A stretch of 49,990 bases of DNA. It comes from an uncultured Bacteroidales bacterium. GTDB taxonomy: Bacteria > Bacteroidota > Bacteroidia > Bacteroidales > UBA932. Below the pieces are notes generated by a model. That model saw only the letters and a list, made by a program, of their open reading frames with translations, did not search any database and had not been told where the DNA came from. Shown here one piece after another: positions 1 through 8,229 of this stretch. The position numbers and the translations under genes are program-made. Where the stretch lies: positions 1 to 49,990 of the forward strand of contig CANPZS010000012.1 in assembly GCA_947588835.1 (NCBI GenBank), in the 5' to 3' direction. Every line of letters starts with the position of its first letter. Positions within the stretch are counted from its first letter, which is position 1.

Positions 1-827
1 CGCTGAGGCTATGGTCCAGCTGGCCTGCGTCCAGATTATGCTTAACAGATTTTTTGTATAATTTCAAAACAGCTTCTTATTCCAAAGTGAATTGGAGGCA
101 GAACTTTCAATGTTTGTTTTGACGGGCAGTTGTGCATGGCCACACATTGCTAATTCTGAAGCAGTCTTGAGTATATAATGGATGAAATATCATTGTTTTG
201 ACAGTTCATCGTTTTTCGATTCCATATGTTGTCACATTTGCTGCTTATAGTGGATGAATATGGTAACGTGTTTGGCAGAAGAACTGATAAAGTTGCACTT
301 TAGAGCAAATTTCATCATGGTGGCAACGTATGGGTTTGATACTCATGTAGTATAGTGTGTTTTGAAACATCAACGACAGATAACCGTGGTCCTGATTTGA
401 TGTTGTATTTCCTTTTGACCTTTCGTTTATGCATTACTCTTTCAGTGCCGACGATAGGCATTATGGTCGCATATGGGTGGAGAGTTGACCCGTCTATGTG
501 TACACATGATGTAATATTCTTCATGTCAAAGGTTTTATGTAACCATCTAAGAGTGGTTTTTAGCCACTTGCCAAATTTGCTCCATTTCCGCAACTTCATT
601 ATCTGTTCGTTAATCATAATGATGCTGATTGCCGTACTTTGGTTCTTGTCTCCTTGCGAGATACAGTATGGTCAATATGTGGTCATAATGCTATGTTAGA
701 TTGCACAAATTTTTTATTATCGTAAAAAATGTGTTTCCTTTGTATGGAGGATAGAGAAAAAATTGTCCGGCAACGCCGTCAGACAGCCGGTATGATGGTT
801 GTGACAAATATGTAAAAATTATATTAG
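1..827. other. AT-rich stretch without a supportable intact gene
   Basis: This stretch is clearly more AT-rich than what follows. It contains only short open frames on both strands, the longest about 100-115 codons, and they overlap each other antisense at 315-617 (minus) and 355-699 (plus). The minus-strand frame reads as a basic peptide, and continuing it leftward gives protein-like segments broken by stops and frame changes. This looks like a decayed gene, perhaps of mobile-element origin, but I recognise no family. Only the last ~100 bases are likely to serve as the upstream region of the next gene. Confidence 0.4.
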
Positions 828-1481
828 ATGAAAAAGTTATTTTTGAGCGGAATGATGGCCGCAGTTTCGTTTGCCTGCATGGCGCAGTCATTGGACAAAA
901 TGCAGTGGTTCAATGAACCGGAGCAATGGAAAATCGAGAACGGCTCGCTTTCGATGAATGTTACGCCCAAAACGGATTACTGGCGTATTTCACATTACGG
1001 ATTTACCGTTGACGATGCACCGTTCCTGTATACTCTGCGCGGAGGGGAGTTTGAAGTGAAGGTGAAAATCTCGGGCGACTACAAAGCCCGTTTTGACCAG
1101 GCGGGACTGATGCTCCGCATCGACCATGAGAACTACATCAAGGCCGGGATCGAGTTCGTGGACGGCAAATACAATCTCAGTACGGTCGTGACCCATCATA
1201 CGAGCGACTGGAGCATTATACCGCTGGACAGGCCCGTGCCGTTCGTGTGGATAAAGGCGGTGAGGCGGCTGGATGCCGTGGAAATATTCTATTCTTTTGA
1301 TGACAAGGAATATACGATGATGCGCAACGCATGGCTGCAGGACAATCATCCGGTCATGGTGGGCGTCATGGGCGCCAGTCCTGACGGAAACGGATTCGTG
1401 GCCAGGTTTGAAAATTTCTCTGTCAGGCATCTGCCCGATCAGCGCAGGGTGCAGTGGCTGAAGAACAACAGTGAGGACTGA
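828..1481 (+). CDS. Secreted DUF1349 (concanavalin-like) protein
   Basis: A 217-residue protein with a cleavable signal peptide (about residues 1-19, ending CMAQ). The rest is one DUF1349 domain, a beta-sandwich of the concanavalin A-like/glucanase fold. The family pattern is visible: a W-rich start (MQWFNEPEQW), the strand DQAGLMLRIDHENYIKAGIEF near residues 91-111, and a C-terminal strand with FVARFENFSVRH. The length is typical for single-domain members. Such proteins are often secreted or periplasmic and are suspected to bind carbohydrate, but no catalytic activity is established for this type. It stands alone, with a strong hairpin just downstream. The family call is secure and the role is unknown. 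Confidence 0.85.
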   Translation: MKKLFLSGMMAAVSFACMAQSLDKMQWFNEPEQWKIENGSLSMNVTPKTDYWRISHYGFTVDDAPFLYTLRGGEFEVKVKISGDYKARFDQAGLMLRIDHENYIKAGIEFVDGKYNLSTVVTHHTSDWSIIPLDRPVPFVWIKAVRRLDAVEIFYSFDDKEYTMMRNAWLQDNHPVMVGVMGASPDGNGFVARFENFSVRHLPDQRRVQWLKNNSED

Positions 1482-1496
1482 CAGGAACTGACGTGG

Positions 1497-1524
1497 CGGC
1501 CGTCGGCGGATACGGCGACGGCCG
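1497..1524 (+). terminator. GC-rich hairpin downstream of the DUF1349 gene
   Basis: CGGCCGTCG at 1497-1505 pairs perfectly with CGACGGCCG at 1516-1524 (9 bp, 10-nt loop). The sequence after it (TCGTTT) is only weakly T-rich, so this is a probable transcript end but not a textbook terminator. Confidence 0.5.
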
Positions 1525-1639
1525 TCGTTTGGCCATTGATGCCCGGTATGCCTGCGGAAAAAGTTTTTTGGAAAAAATGATGCGTTTTGACAAAAAATGA
1601 CTATCTTGCCGCGCATTTCCGGAATGGAATGAGAAGAAT

Positions 1640-1712
1640 CTGGATGTGGCGCAGTTGGTAGCGCACTTGGTTAGGGACCAAGAGGTCGAAGGTTCAAGTC
1701 CTTTCATCCAGA
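1640..1712 (+). tRNA. tRNA-Pro (anticodon AGG)
   Basis: A full cloverleaf can be folded by eye. The acceptor stem CTGGATG (1640-1646) pairs with CATCCAG (1705-1711), with discriminator A at 1712. The D arm is GCGC/GCGC with GG in the loop. The anticodon stem is CTTGG/CCAAG with loop TTAGGGA (1671-1677), giving anticodon AGG at 1673-1675 and G37. The T arm is GAAGG/CCTTT with loop TTCAAGT. The C1-G72 pair plus A73 is the usual bacterial tRNA-Pro identity set, and the short variable loop excludes Leu/Ser. The 3' CCA is not encoded. Most bacterial proline tRNAs carry TGG, GGG or CGG, so A34 is unusual and would be expected to become inosine. Confidence 0.9.
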
Positions 1713-1721
1713 CAAGATTTT

Positions 1722-1748
1722 AAAGCCCCTTGCAGAGGGGCTTTTTAT
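1722..1748 (+). terminator. Intrinsic terminator after tRNA-Pro
   Basis: AAAGCCCCT (1722-1730) and AGGGGCTTT (1736-1744) form a perfect 9-bp stem with a 5-nt loop, running into a T tract. It ends tRNA transcription. The hairpin also abuts the 3' end of the convergent asd gene and may serve both directions. Confidence 0.85.
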
Positions 1749-2752
1749 TCGGCAGGAAGAAATCCTTTCTTCACAAGCAGTTCGGCTATCTGTACTGCAT
1801 TGGTGGCCGCGCCCTTGCGAAGGTTGTCCGCCACGCACCAGAGGTTCAGGCCGGACTTGACGGAAGTGTCGCGGCGCAGTCTGCCGACGAACACCTCATC
1901 CCTGCCCCATGCATAAAGAGGCATAGGATAGACATTCGCTGAAGGGTCATCCTGAAGCACTACTCCCGGTGTCTCCGAAAGTATCCGGCGCACATCCTCC
2001 AAAGTGAAGTCCTTTACAAATTCAAGATTCACGGACTCGGAATGTCCTCCCTGCACCGGTACGCGGACAGTGGTGGCCGACACTCCTATAGTGTCGTCGC
2101 GGAGTATCTTGTGTGTCTCATCGACCATCTTCATTTCCTCCTTGGTGTATCCTGTCTCAAGGAAAGAGTCTATATGCGGAAGTATGTTTTGGTCTATGGG
2201 ATACGGATAGACGGCCGGATATTCTCCCCATTTCCTGCCTTCACGTTCAGCCTTCATCTGGTTTACGGCCTTATATCCGGTCCCGGTTACGGACTGGTAT
2301 GTGGAGACCACTATCCTCTTTATCCCATAGGCCCTGTGGAGCGGGGCAAGCGGCATCAGCATCTGTATTGTAGAGCAGTTGGGATTGGCTATTATATAGT
2401 CATCCTCTTCCAGCACATCCCCGTTGATTTCCGGAACGACAAGTTTCTTGGACGCATCCATCCTCCAGCATGAGGAATTGTCAACCACACGGCATCCGAC
2501 GGCGGCAAACTTCGGGGCCAGTTCACGGGAGACATCCCCGCCGGCGGAAAAGAGGGCAAGGTCGGGACGTGCGGCGATCGCATCTTCCGCACCTACCACG
2601 TCATACTCCTTTCCGGCAAAAACAATCTTCCTGCCCACCGACTTTGCCGACGCCACAGGCAGGAGTTCCGTAACATGTATATTCCTCTCTGCGAGGATTT
2701 CCAGCATTCTTGTGCCCACCAGCCCGGTGGCGCCCACTACAGCGACTTTCAT
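1745..2752 (-). CDS. asd: Aspartate-semialdehyde dehydrogenase
   Basis: A 335-residue cytoplasmic enzyme that reduces aspartyl-4-phosphate to aspartate semialdehyde with NADPH, the branch point for Lys/DAP, Thr and Met. The N-terminal Rossmann motif is VGATGLVG (residues 6-13). The active-site Cys lies in NPNCST (Cys126), and the substrate-binding region QGGHSESV contains the catalytic His. Length is normal. It is the last gene of the minus-strand set metX-thrA-metY-asd, separated from metY by 90 bp that contains a 7-bp hairpin (2802-2821), so it may also have its own promoter. Confidence 0.97.
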   Translation of the reverse strand: MKVAVVGATGLVGTRMLEILAERNIHVTELLPVASAKSVGRKIVFAGKEYDVVGAEDAIAARPDLALFSAGGDVSRELAPKFAAVGCRVVDNSSCWRMDASKKLVVPEINGDVLEEDDYIIANPNCSTIQMLMPLAPLHRAYGIKRIVVSTYQSVTGTGYKAVNQMKAEREGRKWGEYPAVYPYPIDQNILPHIDSFLETGYTKEEMKMVDETHKILRDDTIGVSATTVRVPVQGGHSESVNLEFVKDFTLEDVRRILSETPGVVLQDDPSANVYPMPLYAWGRDEVFVGRLRRDTSVKSGLNLWCVADNLRKGAATNAVQIAELLVKKGFLPAE

Positions 2753-2801
2753 TTTTCCGTTATTTAGAAGCTACACGCTTTTTTCAGCCGGACAGTTCTG
2801 C

Positions 2802-2821
2802 CATCCTTGTCAAAAAGGATG
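2802..2821 (-). other. Hairpin in the metY-asd gap
   Basis: CATCCTT (2802-2808) and AAGGATG (2815-2821) form a perfect 7-bp inverted repeat with a 6-nt loop, shortly after the metY stop codon. No T tract follows in the direction of transcription, so it is more likely an mRNA processing or stability element than a full terminator. Confidence 0.35.
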
Positions 2822-2842
2822 AAAATCCGGCCAATGGAAATA

Positions 2843-4120
2843 TTATTTCAAGGCTGTCTCAAGGTCATAAATGAGGTCATCGACATTCTCGATGCCCACA
2901 GACAGGCGGAGAAGGTTAGGATATACCCCTGCCGCCGCCTGCTCTTCCGGGCTCAACTGCGAGTGCGTCGTTGATGCCGGGTGCACGATGAGGGACTTGG
3001 CGTCTCCGACGCTGCCTACATGAAGGATAAGCTCAAGCTTCCCGACAAGGGCTGCCGCGGCATCGAATCCTCCTTTCACGCGGAAAGTCAGGACTCCTCC
3101 GAATCCGTTCTTAAGATATTTGCATGCAAGCTTATGATAAGGGCTGCCCGGCAGGCCGGCATAATTCACGCTTTCGACACTATGATGCCTTTCCAGGAAC
3201 TCTGCCACAGCCAGCGCATTTGCACAGCATCTCTCCGCCCTCAATGAGACTGTCTCGAGCCCCTGGAGCATGAGGAATGAGTTGAACGGCGAAGGGGCTG
3301 CACCGATGTTCCGCAGCCCGTCAACCCTTACCCGTCCGGCAAAGGCAGCATTGCCGAACACTTCCCTGTATATCACGCCATGATAGCTCGGCGACGGTGC
3401 GGCAAGCAGGGGATATTTTTCCGGAGTCCAGTCAAAGTGCCCGCCGTCCACGACTACGCCGCCGAGAGCGGTCCCGTGGCCGCAGATCCACTTGGTGGCA
3501 GAATGTATGGCCACATCGGCGCCCCAGTCTATGGGACGGAACAGGTAGCCGGCTATGCCGAATGTGTTGTCCACAAGGACGCATATCCCTTTCCTATGGG
3601 CCATTTCGACTATCGGCTCATAATCCGGGACATTGAATGCCGGATTGCCCAGATTTTCAAGAAAAATCGCCTTGGTGCGGCCGTCAACCAGCTTTTCCAG
3701 ATCATCGGCATGGTCGCTGTCGGCAAACCTGACCTCTATTCCCATATCCTTCAGTGTAATGGCGAACATTGTGAAAGTACCGCCATAGAGGAAAGGCGAC
3801 GTGACGATATTGTCCCCGGGGCCGCAGATGTTCGTTATGGAAAGGAACACTGCCGACTGGCCGGAAGCGGTAGCCACGGCGGCCACACCGTTCTCTAATG
3901 CGGCCATCCTCTTTTCGAACACCTCGTTGGTGGTATTGGTAATACGCGTATATATGTTGCCTGGCCTTGTCAGCCGGAAAAGATCCGCACCGTACTGTAT
4001 ATCGTCAAATGTATATGCCGTACTCTGATAAATCGGCACTGCCGTCCCTTTTGAGACCGGATCTATTTCCTGGCCCGCCCTTACCTGAAGGGTCTCATAT
4101 CTGTAATTTCTCTTTTCCAT
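2843..4120 (-). CDS. metY: O-acetylhomoserine sulfhydrylase (aminocarboxypropyltransferase)
   Basis: A 425-residue Cys/Met-metabolism PLP enzyme (fold type I). It replaces the acetyl group of O-acetylhomoserine with sulfide to give homocysteine (direct sulfhydrylation), or with methanethiol to give methionine. Visible family marks are the phosphate-binding region ASGQSA (about 85-90), DNTFGIAGYLFRP (184-196) and the PLP lysine in SATKW (Lys210). The long insertion of the MetY subgroup is reflected in its length. The open frame extends 37 codons further upstream to 4231, but that stretch overlaps the end of thrA. MEKRNYRYETLQVRAG is the usual N-terminus, so I chose 4120. It follows thrA by 52 bp. 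Its substrate is made by the neighbouring metX product. Confidence 0.95.
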   Translation of the reverse strand: MEKRNYRYETLQVRAGQEIDPVSKGTAVPIYQSTAYTFDDIQYGADLFRLTRPGNIYTRITNTTNEVFEKRMAALENGVAAVATASGQSAVFLSITNICGPGDNIVTSPFLYGGTFTMFAITLKDMGIEVRFADSDHADDLEKLVDGRTKAIFLENLGNPAFNVPDYEPIVEMAHRKGICVLVDNTFGIAGYLFRPIDWGADVAIHSATKWICGHGTALGGVVVDGGHFDWTPEKYPLLAAPSPSYHGVIYREVFGNAAFAGRVRVDGLRNIGAAPSPFNSFLMLQGLETVSLRAERCCANALAVAEFLERHHSVESVNYAGLPGSPYHKLACKYLKNGFGGVLTFRVKGGFDAAAALVGKLELILHVGSVGDAKSLIVHPASTTHSQLSPEEQAAAGVYPNLLRLSVGIENVDDLIYDLETALK

Positions 4121-4172
4121 AATATTTATAATTTTACAAGTTAAAAATGTTTGAATTTTGTCAAAAGTCCCT

Positions 4173-6635
4173 TTATAAAAGTATGTCATTAAGAACGCCG
4201 GAAGCGGTCTGCCTGGCCCCGGCCCCCGCACCCTGTATCACCAGAGGGGACGGATAGAAGTCGGTCTCTATTATCGCGGCATTGTCAGTCCCCGAAAGGT
4301 TGAACAAAGGGTGTTCCGGCCCGACATTCTGAAGGCCTACGCAGGCCCGGTATCCGAACGGAGAACTGTCGTCCCGGACAAGGGAGGCGATGAAACGCTG
4401 TCTCAACCCCCGGGAAGCCGCCTCATTATAGCGTTCTGCAAAGAATTCCTCATTCTCCGCCAGTCGGCGGTATAGCTCATCCTGCCTGCAGGAGAAGAAC
4501 TCCGGTCCCAGTATCGGACTGATTTCGACATCCTTTTCGTCGAACCCGATGCCTGCCTCGCGCGAAAGAATCAGAAGTTTGCGAAGCACATCCCTTCCGC
4601 TGAGGTCAATCCCCGGGTCCGGCTCCGTATATCCGGCATCCTGCGCCCTTCTGACAACTTCAGCGAATGTGCCGCCCTCGCCTCCCCTGTAAGTGCTGAA
4701 AATATAGTTGAGGGTACCGGACAGTACGGCCTCTATCCTGTGAATCGTATCCCCGCTGTTGACGCTCCTTGCGATTGACTCGAGAATAGGAAGGGCGGCC
4801 CCGACGGTGGTCTCGTATCTGAGTGAGGCCCCATACTCCAAGGCGGCATCCTTCAATATGCAATATTGCCTGTATGGCGAGGAAAATGTGATCTTGTTGC
4901 AGGCCACTACGGAATAGCCCCTCTTGAAAAGATTCATGTACTTGTATGCGATGTCTGAACTTGCCGTACAGTCGACAAAGATTGAATTTTCAAGAGAAAT
5001 CTTCGCAAGTGCCTCGAAATAAGCCTCATTAATGGCGCAGTTTCCTTCGCGGAGAAGATTTTCGGCGTTTTCCGGATCAATGCCGTCAGTGTCTATCACG
5101 TACTTTCTGCTGTTGGAAAGTCCCACAAGATGCAGCCTCTTGCCTGTCCTTTCAGCTATCCTGTCGCTCTGTTCGGAAATGATTTTCACAAGGGATTTCC
5201 CGACTGTTCCGAAGCCTGCGACAAAAAGGTTGATGTCCTTTACGGCAGTCTTTTCAAAGAATTCATTATGGATATGCCTGATGGCTGAATCCACATCCAC
5301 GGACTTTACTATAATAGAAATGTTTCTTTCAGAAGAACCCTGCGCGATGGCCCTGACCGGGACGCTGTGGCGGGCAAGGACGGCGAGCATGCGGCCGGTG
5401 GCACCGTTCTGGCTCAATATGTCATCCCCTACAAGGCAGACTATGGAGAATCCCTTCTCCACCTTGAGCGGGTTGAGCTTTCCGAGTGAAATCTCATATG
5501 CGAAGCATTTGTCGGCAGCCCTTTTTGCCTTGTCGGCATCCTGTTCGGAAACGGCAATGCACATAGTGTGCACTGATGAGGCCTGGGTTATCAGTATTAT
5601 ATTGATGTCATTCTGGCTCAAAGTCTCGAAAAGCCTGCTTGAAAAGCCCGGGATGCCCACCATTCCGCTGCCTTCCAGCGAAAGGAGGGCGATATTGTCG
5701 GAATTGGATATTCCGATGAGCTTGTCCTTGCTGCGCGGAGGGTTCTTCTCTATCAGCGTACCGAAGGCGTCAGGCTCAAAAGTATTCTTGACATAGATCG
5801 GTATGCCTCCCGACACGACCGGCTGTATTGTAGGAGGATATATAACCTTCGCACCGAAATGCGACAATTCCTGCGCCGCCCTGTAGGATATGTTGCGTAT
5901 AGGCCTTGCCGACGGCACCTGCTTCGGATTGGCGGTCATCATGCCCGGGACGTCCGTCCATATCTGAAGTTCCCTTGCATCGCTTCCCACGGCACAGATG
6001 GACGCGGTATAGTCGGAGCCGCCGCGTCCCAGGGTGACGGTACGCCCGTACTGGTCAGAGGCGATAAATCCCGGAAGCACGAACAGCGAGATGATAGGAT
6101 TCGATTCCAGCATCTCACGGATATTGGCATTTGTCTTCTGCATATCCACCACGTTCCTCCCTTCGATACGCTCCGTACGGATTATCCTGCGAGAATCTAC
6201 CCATCTCACGGATATCCCGACGGAGGCAAGCTTTGTGGCTATTATTCTTGTGGACCACAGCTCCCCGAAGCTCTGGATGGCATCCAGGCTGGTCTCGCTG
6301 AGTTCGCCCAGAAGACACACGCCCTGAGCGATACCGCGGAGGGACTCGAACTCCGAATCGCAGATTTCTATCGACTCATCGTGCTTTTCTATGGGGAGGA
6401 GTTCACGGATGATTTCATGATGCCTTCTCTGAAGCCCGTCAATCAGTTCCCGGTAGGATTCATCCTTTTCCGCAGCCAGATTTCCTATCCTTATCAGAGT
6501 GTCCGTACACCCGCTGATGGCCGAACATACCAGTATGGTCCTGTCCCTCTCCGCCGCCTTGTACACTATGTCAGTAACCCTTGACATATTTGCCGCGTCA
6601 GCGACTGAAGTACCCCCGAATTTCAATACCTGCAT
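4173..6635 (-). CDS. thrA: Bifunctional aspartokinase / homoserine dehydrogenase
   Basis: An 820-residue fusion enzyme that catalyses the first and third steps of the aspartate pathway. The kinase occupies about residues 1-290 and starts with KFGGTSVAD, with catalytic Lys5. Two ACT regulatory repeats lie at about 310-450 (NIILITQASSVHTMCIAVSE; SSERNISIIV). The homoserine dehydrogenase begins near 460 with the Rossmann motif VAGFGTVGKS and continues with the catalytic region containing YTEPDPGIDLSGRD. Length is typical. It lies 11 bp after metX and upstream of metY. In this operon it probably supplies homoserine for methionine, so metL would be an equally fair name. Which end product inhibits it cannot be read from the sequence. 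Confidence 0.96.
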   Translation of the reverse strand: MQVLKFGGTSVADAANMSRVTDIVYKAAERDRTILVCSAISGCTDTLIRIGNLAAEKDESYRELIDGLQRRHHEIIRELLPIEKHDESIEICDSEFESLRGIAQGVCLLGELSETSLDAIQSFGELWSTRIIATKLASVGISVRWVDSRRIIRTERIEGRNVVDMQKTNANIREMLESNPIISLFVLPGFIASDQYGRTVTLGRGGSDYTASICAVGSDARELQIWTDVPGMMTANPKQVPSARPIRNISYRAAQELSHFGAKVIYPPTIQPVVSGGIPIYVKNTFEPDAFGTLIEKNPPRSKDKLIGISNSDNIALLSLEGSGMVGIPGFSSRLFETLSQNDINIILITQASSVHTMCIAVSEQDADKAKRAADKCFAYEISLGKLNPLKVEKGFSIVCLVGDDILSQNGATGRMLAVLARHSVPVRAIAQGSSERNISIIVKSVDVDSAIRHIHNEFFEKTAVKDINLFVAGFGTVGKSLVKIISEQSDRIAERTGKRLHLVGLSNSRKYVIDTDGIDPENAENLLREGNCAINEAYFEALAKISLENSIFVDCTASSDIAYKYMNLFKRGYSVVACNKITFSSPYRQYCILKDAALEYGASLRYETTVGAALPILESIARSVNSGDTIHRIEAVLSGTLNYIFSTYRGGEGGTFAEVVRRAQDAGYTEPDPGIDLSGRDVLRKLLILSREAGIGFDEKDVEISPILGPEFFSCRQDELYRRLAENEEFFAERYNEAASRGLRQRFIASLVRDDSSPFGYRACVGLQNVGPEHPLFNLSGTDNAAIIETDFYPSPLVIQGAGAGARQTASGVLNDILL

Positions 6636-6646
6636 ATCTGTATAAT

Positions 6647-7705
6647 TTATTTGTTCTCAATATTATGTTCAGTGCCGTCAATCTCTTTCAGAAGAGGCCC
6701 CACAATTTCTTCAAGCTGGCCGTATTCGAGCAGGAAGCCGTCATGCCCGAATGCCGATGTGATTTCATGATATTCCGCCCCGGGAATATTCCCCGCGATG
6801 AATTTCTGTTCATCCACAGGGAAAAGCCGGTCGCTGTCTATCCCGACGACGGTACACGAGGCTTTTATCCCTGACAGTGCGGCGCGGACTCCGCCTCTGC
6901 CCCTTCCGATATTGTGCGAGTCTACGGAATTGGCAAGATAGTAATATGAATAGGCATCGAACCTGTCCGCAAGTTTCTTTCCCTGATATCGCTGATATGA
7001 TGCGGCACGGCCTGCCCAGAGAGTATCCGTGTCCTGTTCGGACTGCGTAAGGCCATATCCCTCATATGTCCTGTAGGAAATCAGCGCAATGGACCTGGCG
7101 CATTTCAGACCGGCTTCCCCGCCCTTGAGGCTTCTGCATTCCCGGAATGTCGGATCCGCCTCAAGAGCCATCCTCTGCGACTCGTTGAAGGCAGTCAGCC
7201 ATGGGGTCACACGGGCGTTGCATGCTATGAGCACCGCCCTTGAAATCACGTCCGGCTCCATTATGCACCACTCAAGGGCCTGGAAACCTCCGATGGAACC
7301 TCCTATCATAAGGTCTATCCGCCCTATGCCGAGATGTTTCCTGACCAGAATGTTTGCATTGACAATATCACGGACAGTTATTTTCGGGAAGTCAAAATAA
7401 TATGGGCGACCGATCTCATGACACACGGAAGACGGTCCGGACGAGCCGTATGCCGAGCCCGGCATATTGACGCACACCACAAAATACCAGTCAGTGTCAA
7501 TGGGCTTCCCTCTGCCCACAAATTCCGGCCACCAGTCAGACGGGTCCGAATTGGCTGTAAGCGCATGGCATATCCACACTACTTTCCTGCCGTCACCTAC
7601 GGTCCGGTCCCTGTCTGAAGTATGGTAGACGACATGCAGGCCCTCTATAATCCCGCCTGCCTCGAAGGTAAATTTTCCCTTATGTATATATTCGCTCCTT
7701 TTCAT
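6647..7705 (-). CDS. metX: Homoserine O-acetyltransferase
   Basis: A 352-residue alpha/beta-hydrolase-fold acyltransferase that makes O-acetylhomoserine from homoserine and acetyl-CoA. The nucleophile elbow is GGSIGG (Ser137), where most members have GGSMGG. The Asp/His of the triad are in GIDSDRLFP and FGHDGFL near the C-terminus, and the oxyanion-hole region is CHALTANSD. The open frame extends to 7795, but the residues before MKRSEYIHKG are not family-like, so I placed the start at 7705. It is the first gene of the operon, 11 bp before thrA, behind a leader of about 230 nt. MetX members can use succinyl-CoA instead, but direct pairing with metY argues for acetyl. Confidence 0.94.
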   Translation of the reverse strand: MKRSEYIHKGKFTFEAGGIIEGLHVVYHTSDRDRTVGDGRKVVWICHALTANSDPSDWWPEFVGRGKPIDTDWYFVVCVNMPGSAYGSSGPSSVCHEIGRPYYFDFPKITVRDIVNANILVRKHLGIGRIDLMIGGSIGGFQALEWCIMEPDVISRAVLIACNARVTPWLTAFNESQRMALEADPTFRECRSLKGGEAGLKCARSIALISYRTYEGYGLTQSEQDTDTLWAGRAASYQRYQGKKLADRFDAYSYYYLANSVDSHNIGRGRGGVRAALSGIKASCTVVGIDSDRLFPVDEQKFIAGNIPGAEYHEITSAFGHDGFLLEYGQLEEIVGPLLKEIDGTEHNIENK

Positions 7706-7936
7706 TTTTCCGGATATTATATTCTGAAAACGGGATACCCGGCCACAAATGCACCGCACAATAAAAGCACGCGGACACACAAGCCCCAGGCCCAATCCCG
7801 TATTATGTTTTGCTGATTCTGTCTGTCAGACCGCCCCGTGCGCATCGCGCGTCACCGCCGGGCCAAAAGAAAAGCCATGCATCTTAGCGATGCATTCGCA
7901 TGGACATCATTGATATGAAAGACGATTTCTTCATAA
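7706..7936 (-). promoter_or_regulatory. Long structured leader of metX, possible attenuator
   Basis: The predicted transcript start (see the promoter at 7943-7974) leaves about 230 nt before metX. On the transcript strand two overlapping hairpins cannot form together. ATGCATC/GATGCAT uses 7889-7895 and 7877-7883, with loop GCTAA. CCATGC/GCATGG uses 7898-7903 and 7875-7880. The second is followed at once by CTTTTCTTTT, giving a terminator-like shape. I could not match the leader to SAM-I or SAM-II consensus elements. Regulation by attenuation is inference. Confidence 0.4.
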
Positions 7937-7942
7937 CCGCCG

Positions 7943-7974
7943 CAAAGCTATCAAAATTTCCGTTAAAATGCAAT
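7943..7974 (-). promoter_or_regulatory. Predicted metX operon promoter
   Basis: On the minus strand a -7 box TAGCTTTG (7943-7950) matches the Bacteroidetes form TAnnTTTG. It is preceded, 20 bp away, by ATTG (7971-7974), close to the -33 TTTG. The operon would start near 7936. Confidence 0.55.
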
Positions 7975-8006
7975 ATCCCGTAATTCATATGCAGGCAGGA
8001 GAGCCT

Positions 8007-8216
8007 TTAATCGGTTTGTTCGCCCATCCTGTTGTGCAAGTCCATCCGTTCGTGCGGATCGAACCCTTCGGCGACACCGCTTTCAAGGCCTTCGCCGATT
8101 GCAGCTTTGAGTGCCGCAATCTGCTCCTCGTTCTCCTCCAACAAACAAACTTTCCACCGAAAAAAAATCATCGGACGACTGGCTGAATAAATTTTGGTGA
8201 CGCCATGTAAATTCAT
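8007..8216 (-). pseudogene. ParD-like antitoxin remnant
   Basis: An open frame of 69 codons. Its second half (LLEENEEQIAALKAA then an ESG-containing stretch and FDPHE) matches the C-terminal helix and toxin-binding tail of ParD/CopG-type antitoxins, where RLLEENE followed by ALRAAL and FDP is characteristic. The N-terminal half, which should be a ribbon-helix-helix DNA-binding domain, is not recognisable and includes a phenylalanine-rich stretch over a run of eight T (minus strand), suggesting frameshift or deletion. No ParE toxin is beside it. It sits between the AT-rich OMP gene and the metX promoter. A short intact gene of another kind is possible but less likely. Confidence 0.55.
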
Positions 8217-8229
8217 GGCCTGGATGGTA

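Noticed and set aside
1423..1707. 94-codon minus-strand frame
   Set aside because: It runs antisense through the tRNA-Pro gene and the end of the DUF1349 gene; a shadow.
7706..7936. SAM riboswitch upstream of metX
   Set aside because: I looked for SAM-I and SAM-II core sequences on the transcript strand and found no convincing match, so only a generic structured leader is reported.
7968..8006. ParE toxin next to the ParD remnant
   Set aside because: The sequence after the remnant holds only a short frame before the metX promoter; no ParE features.
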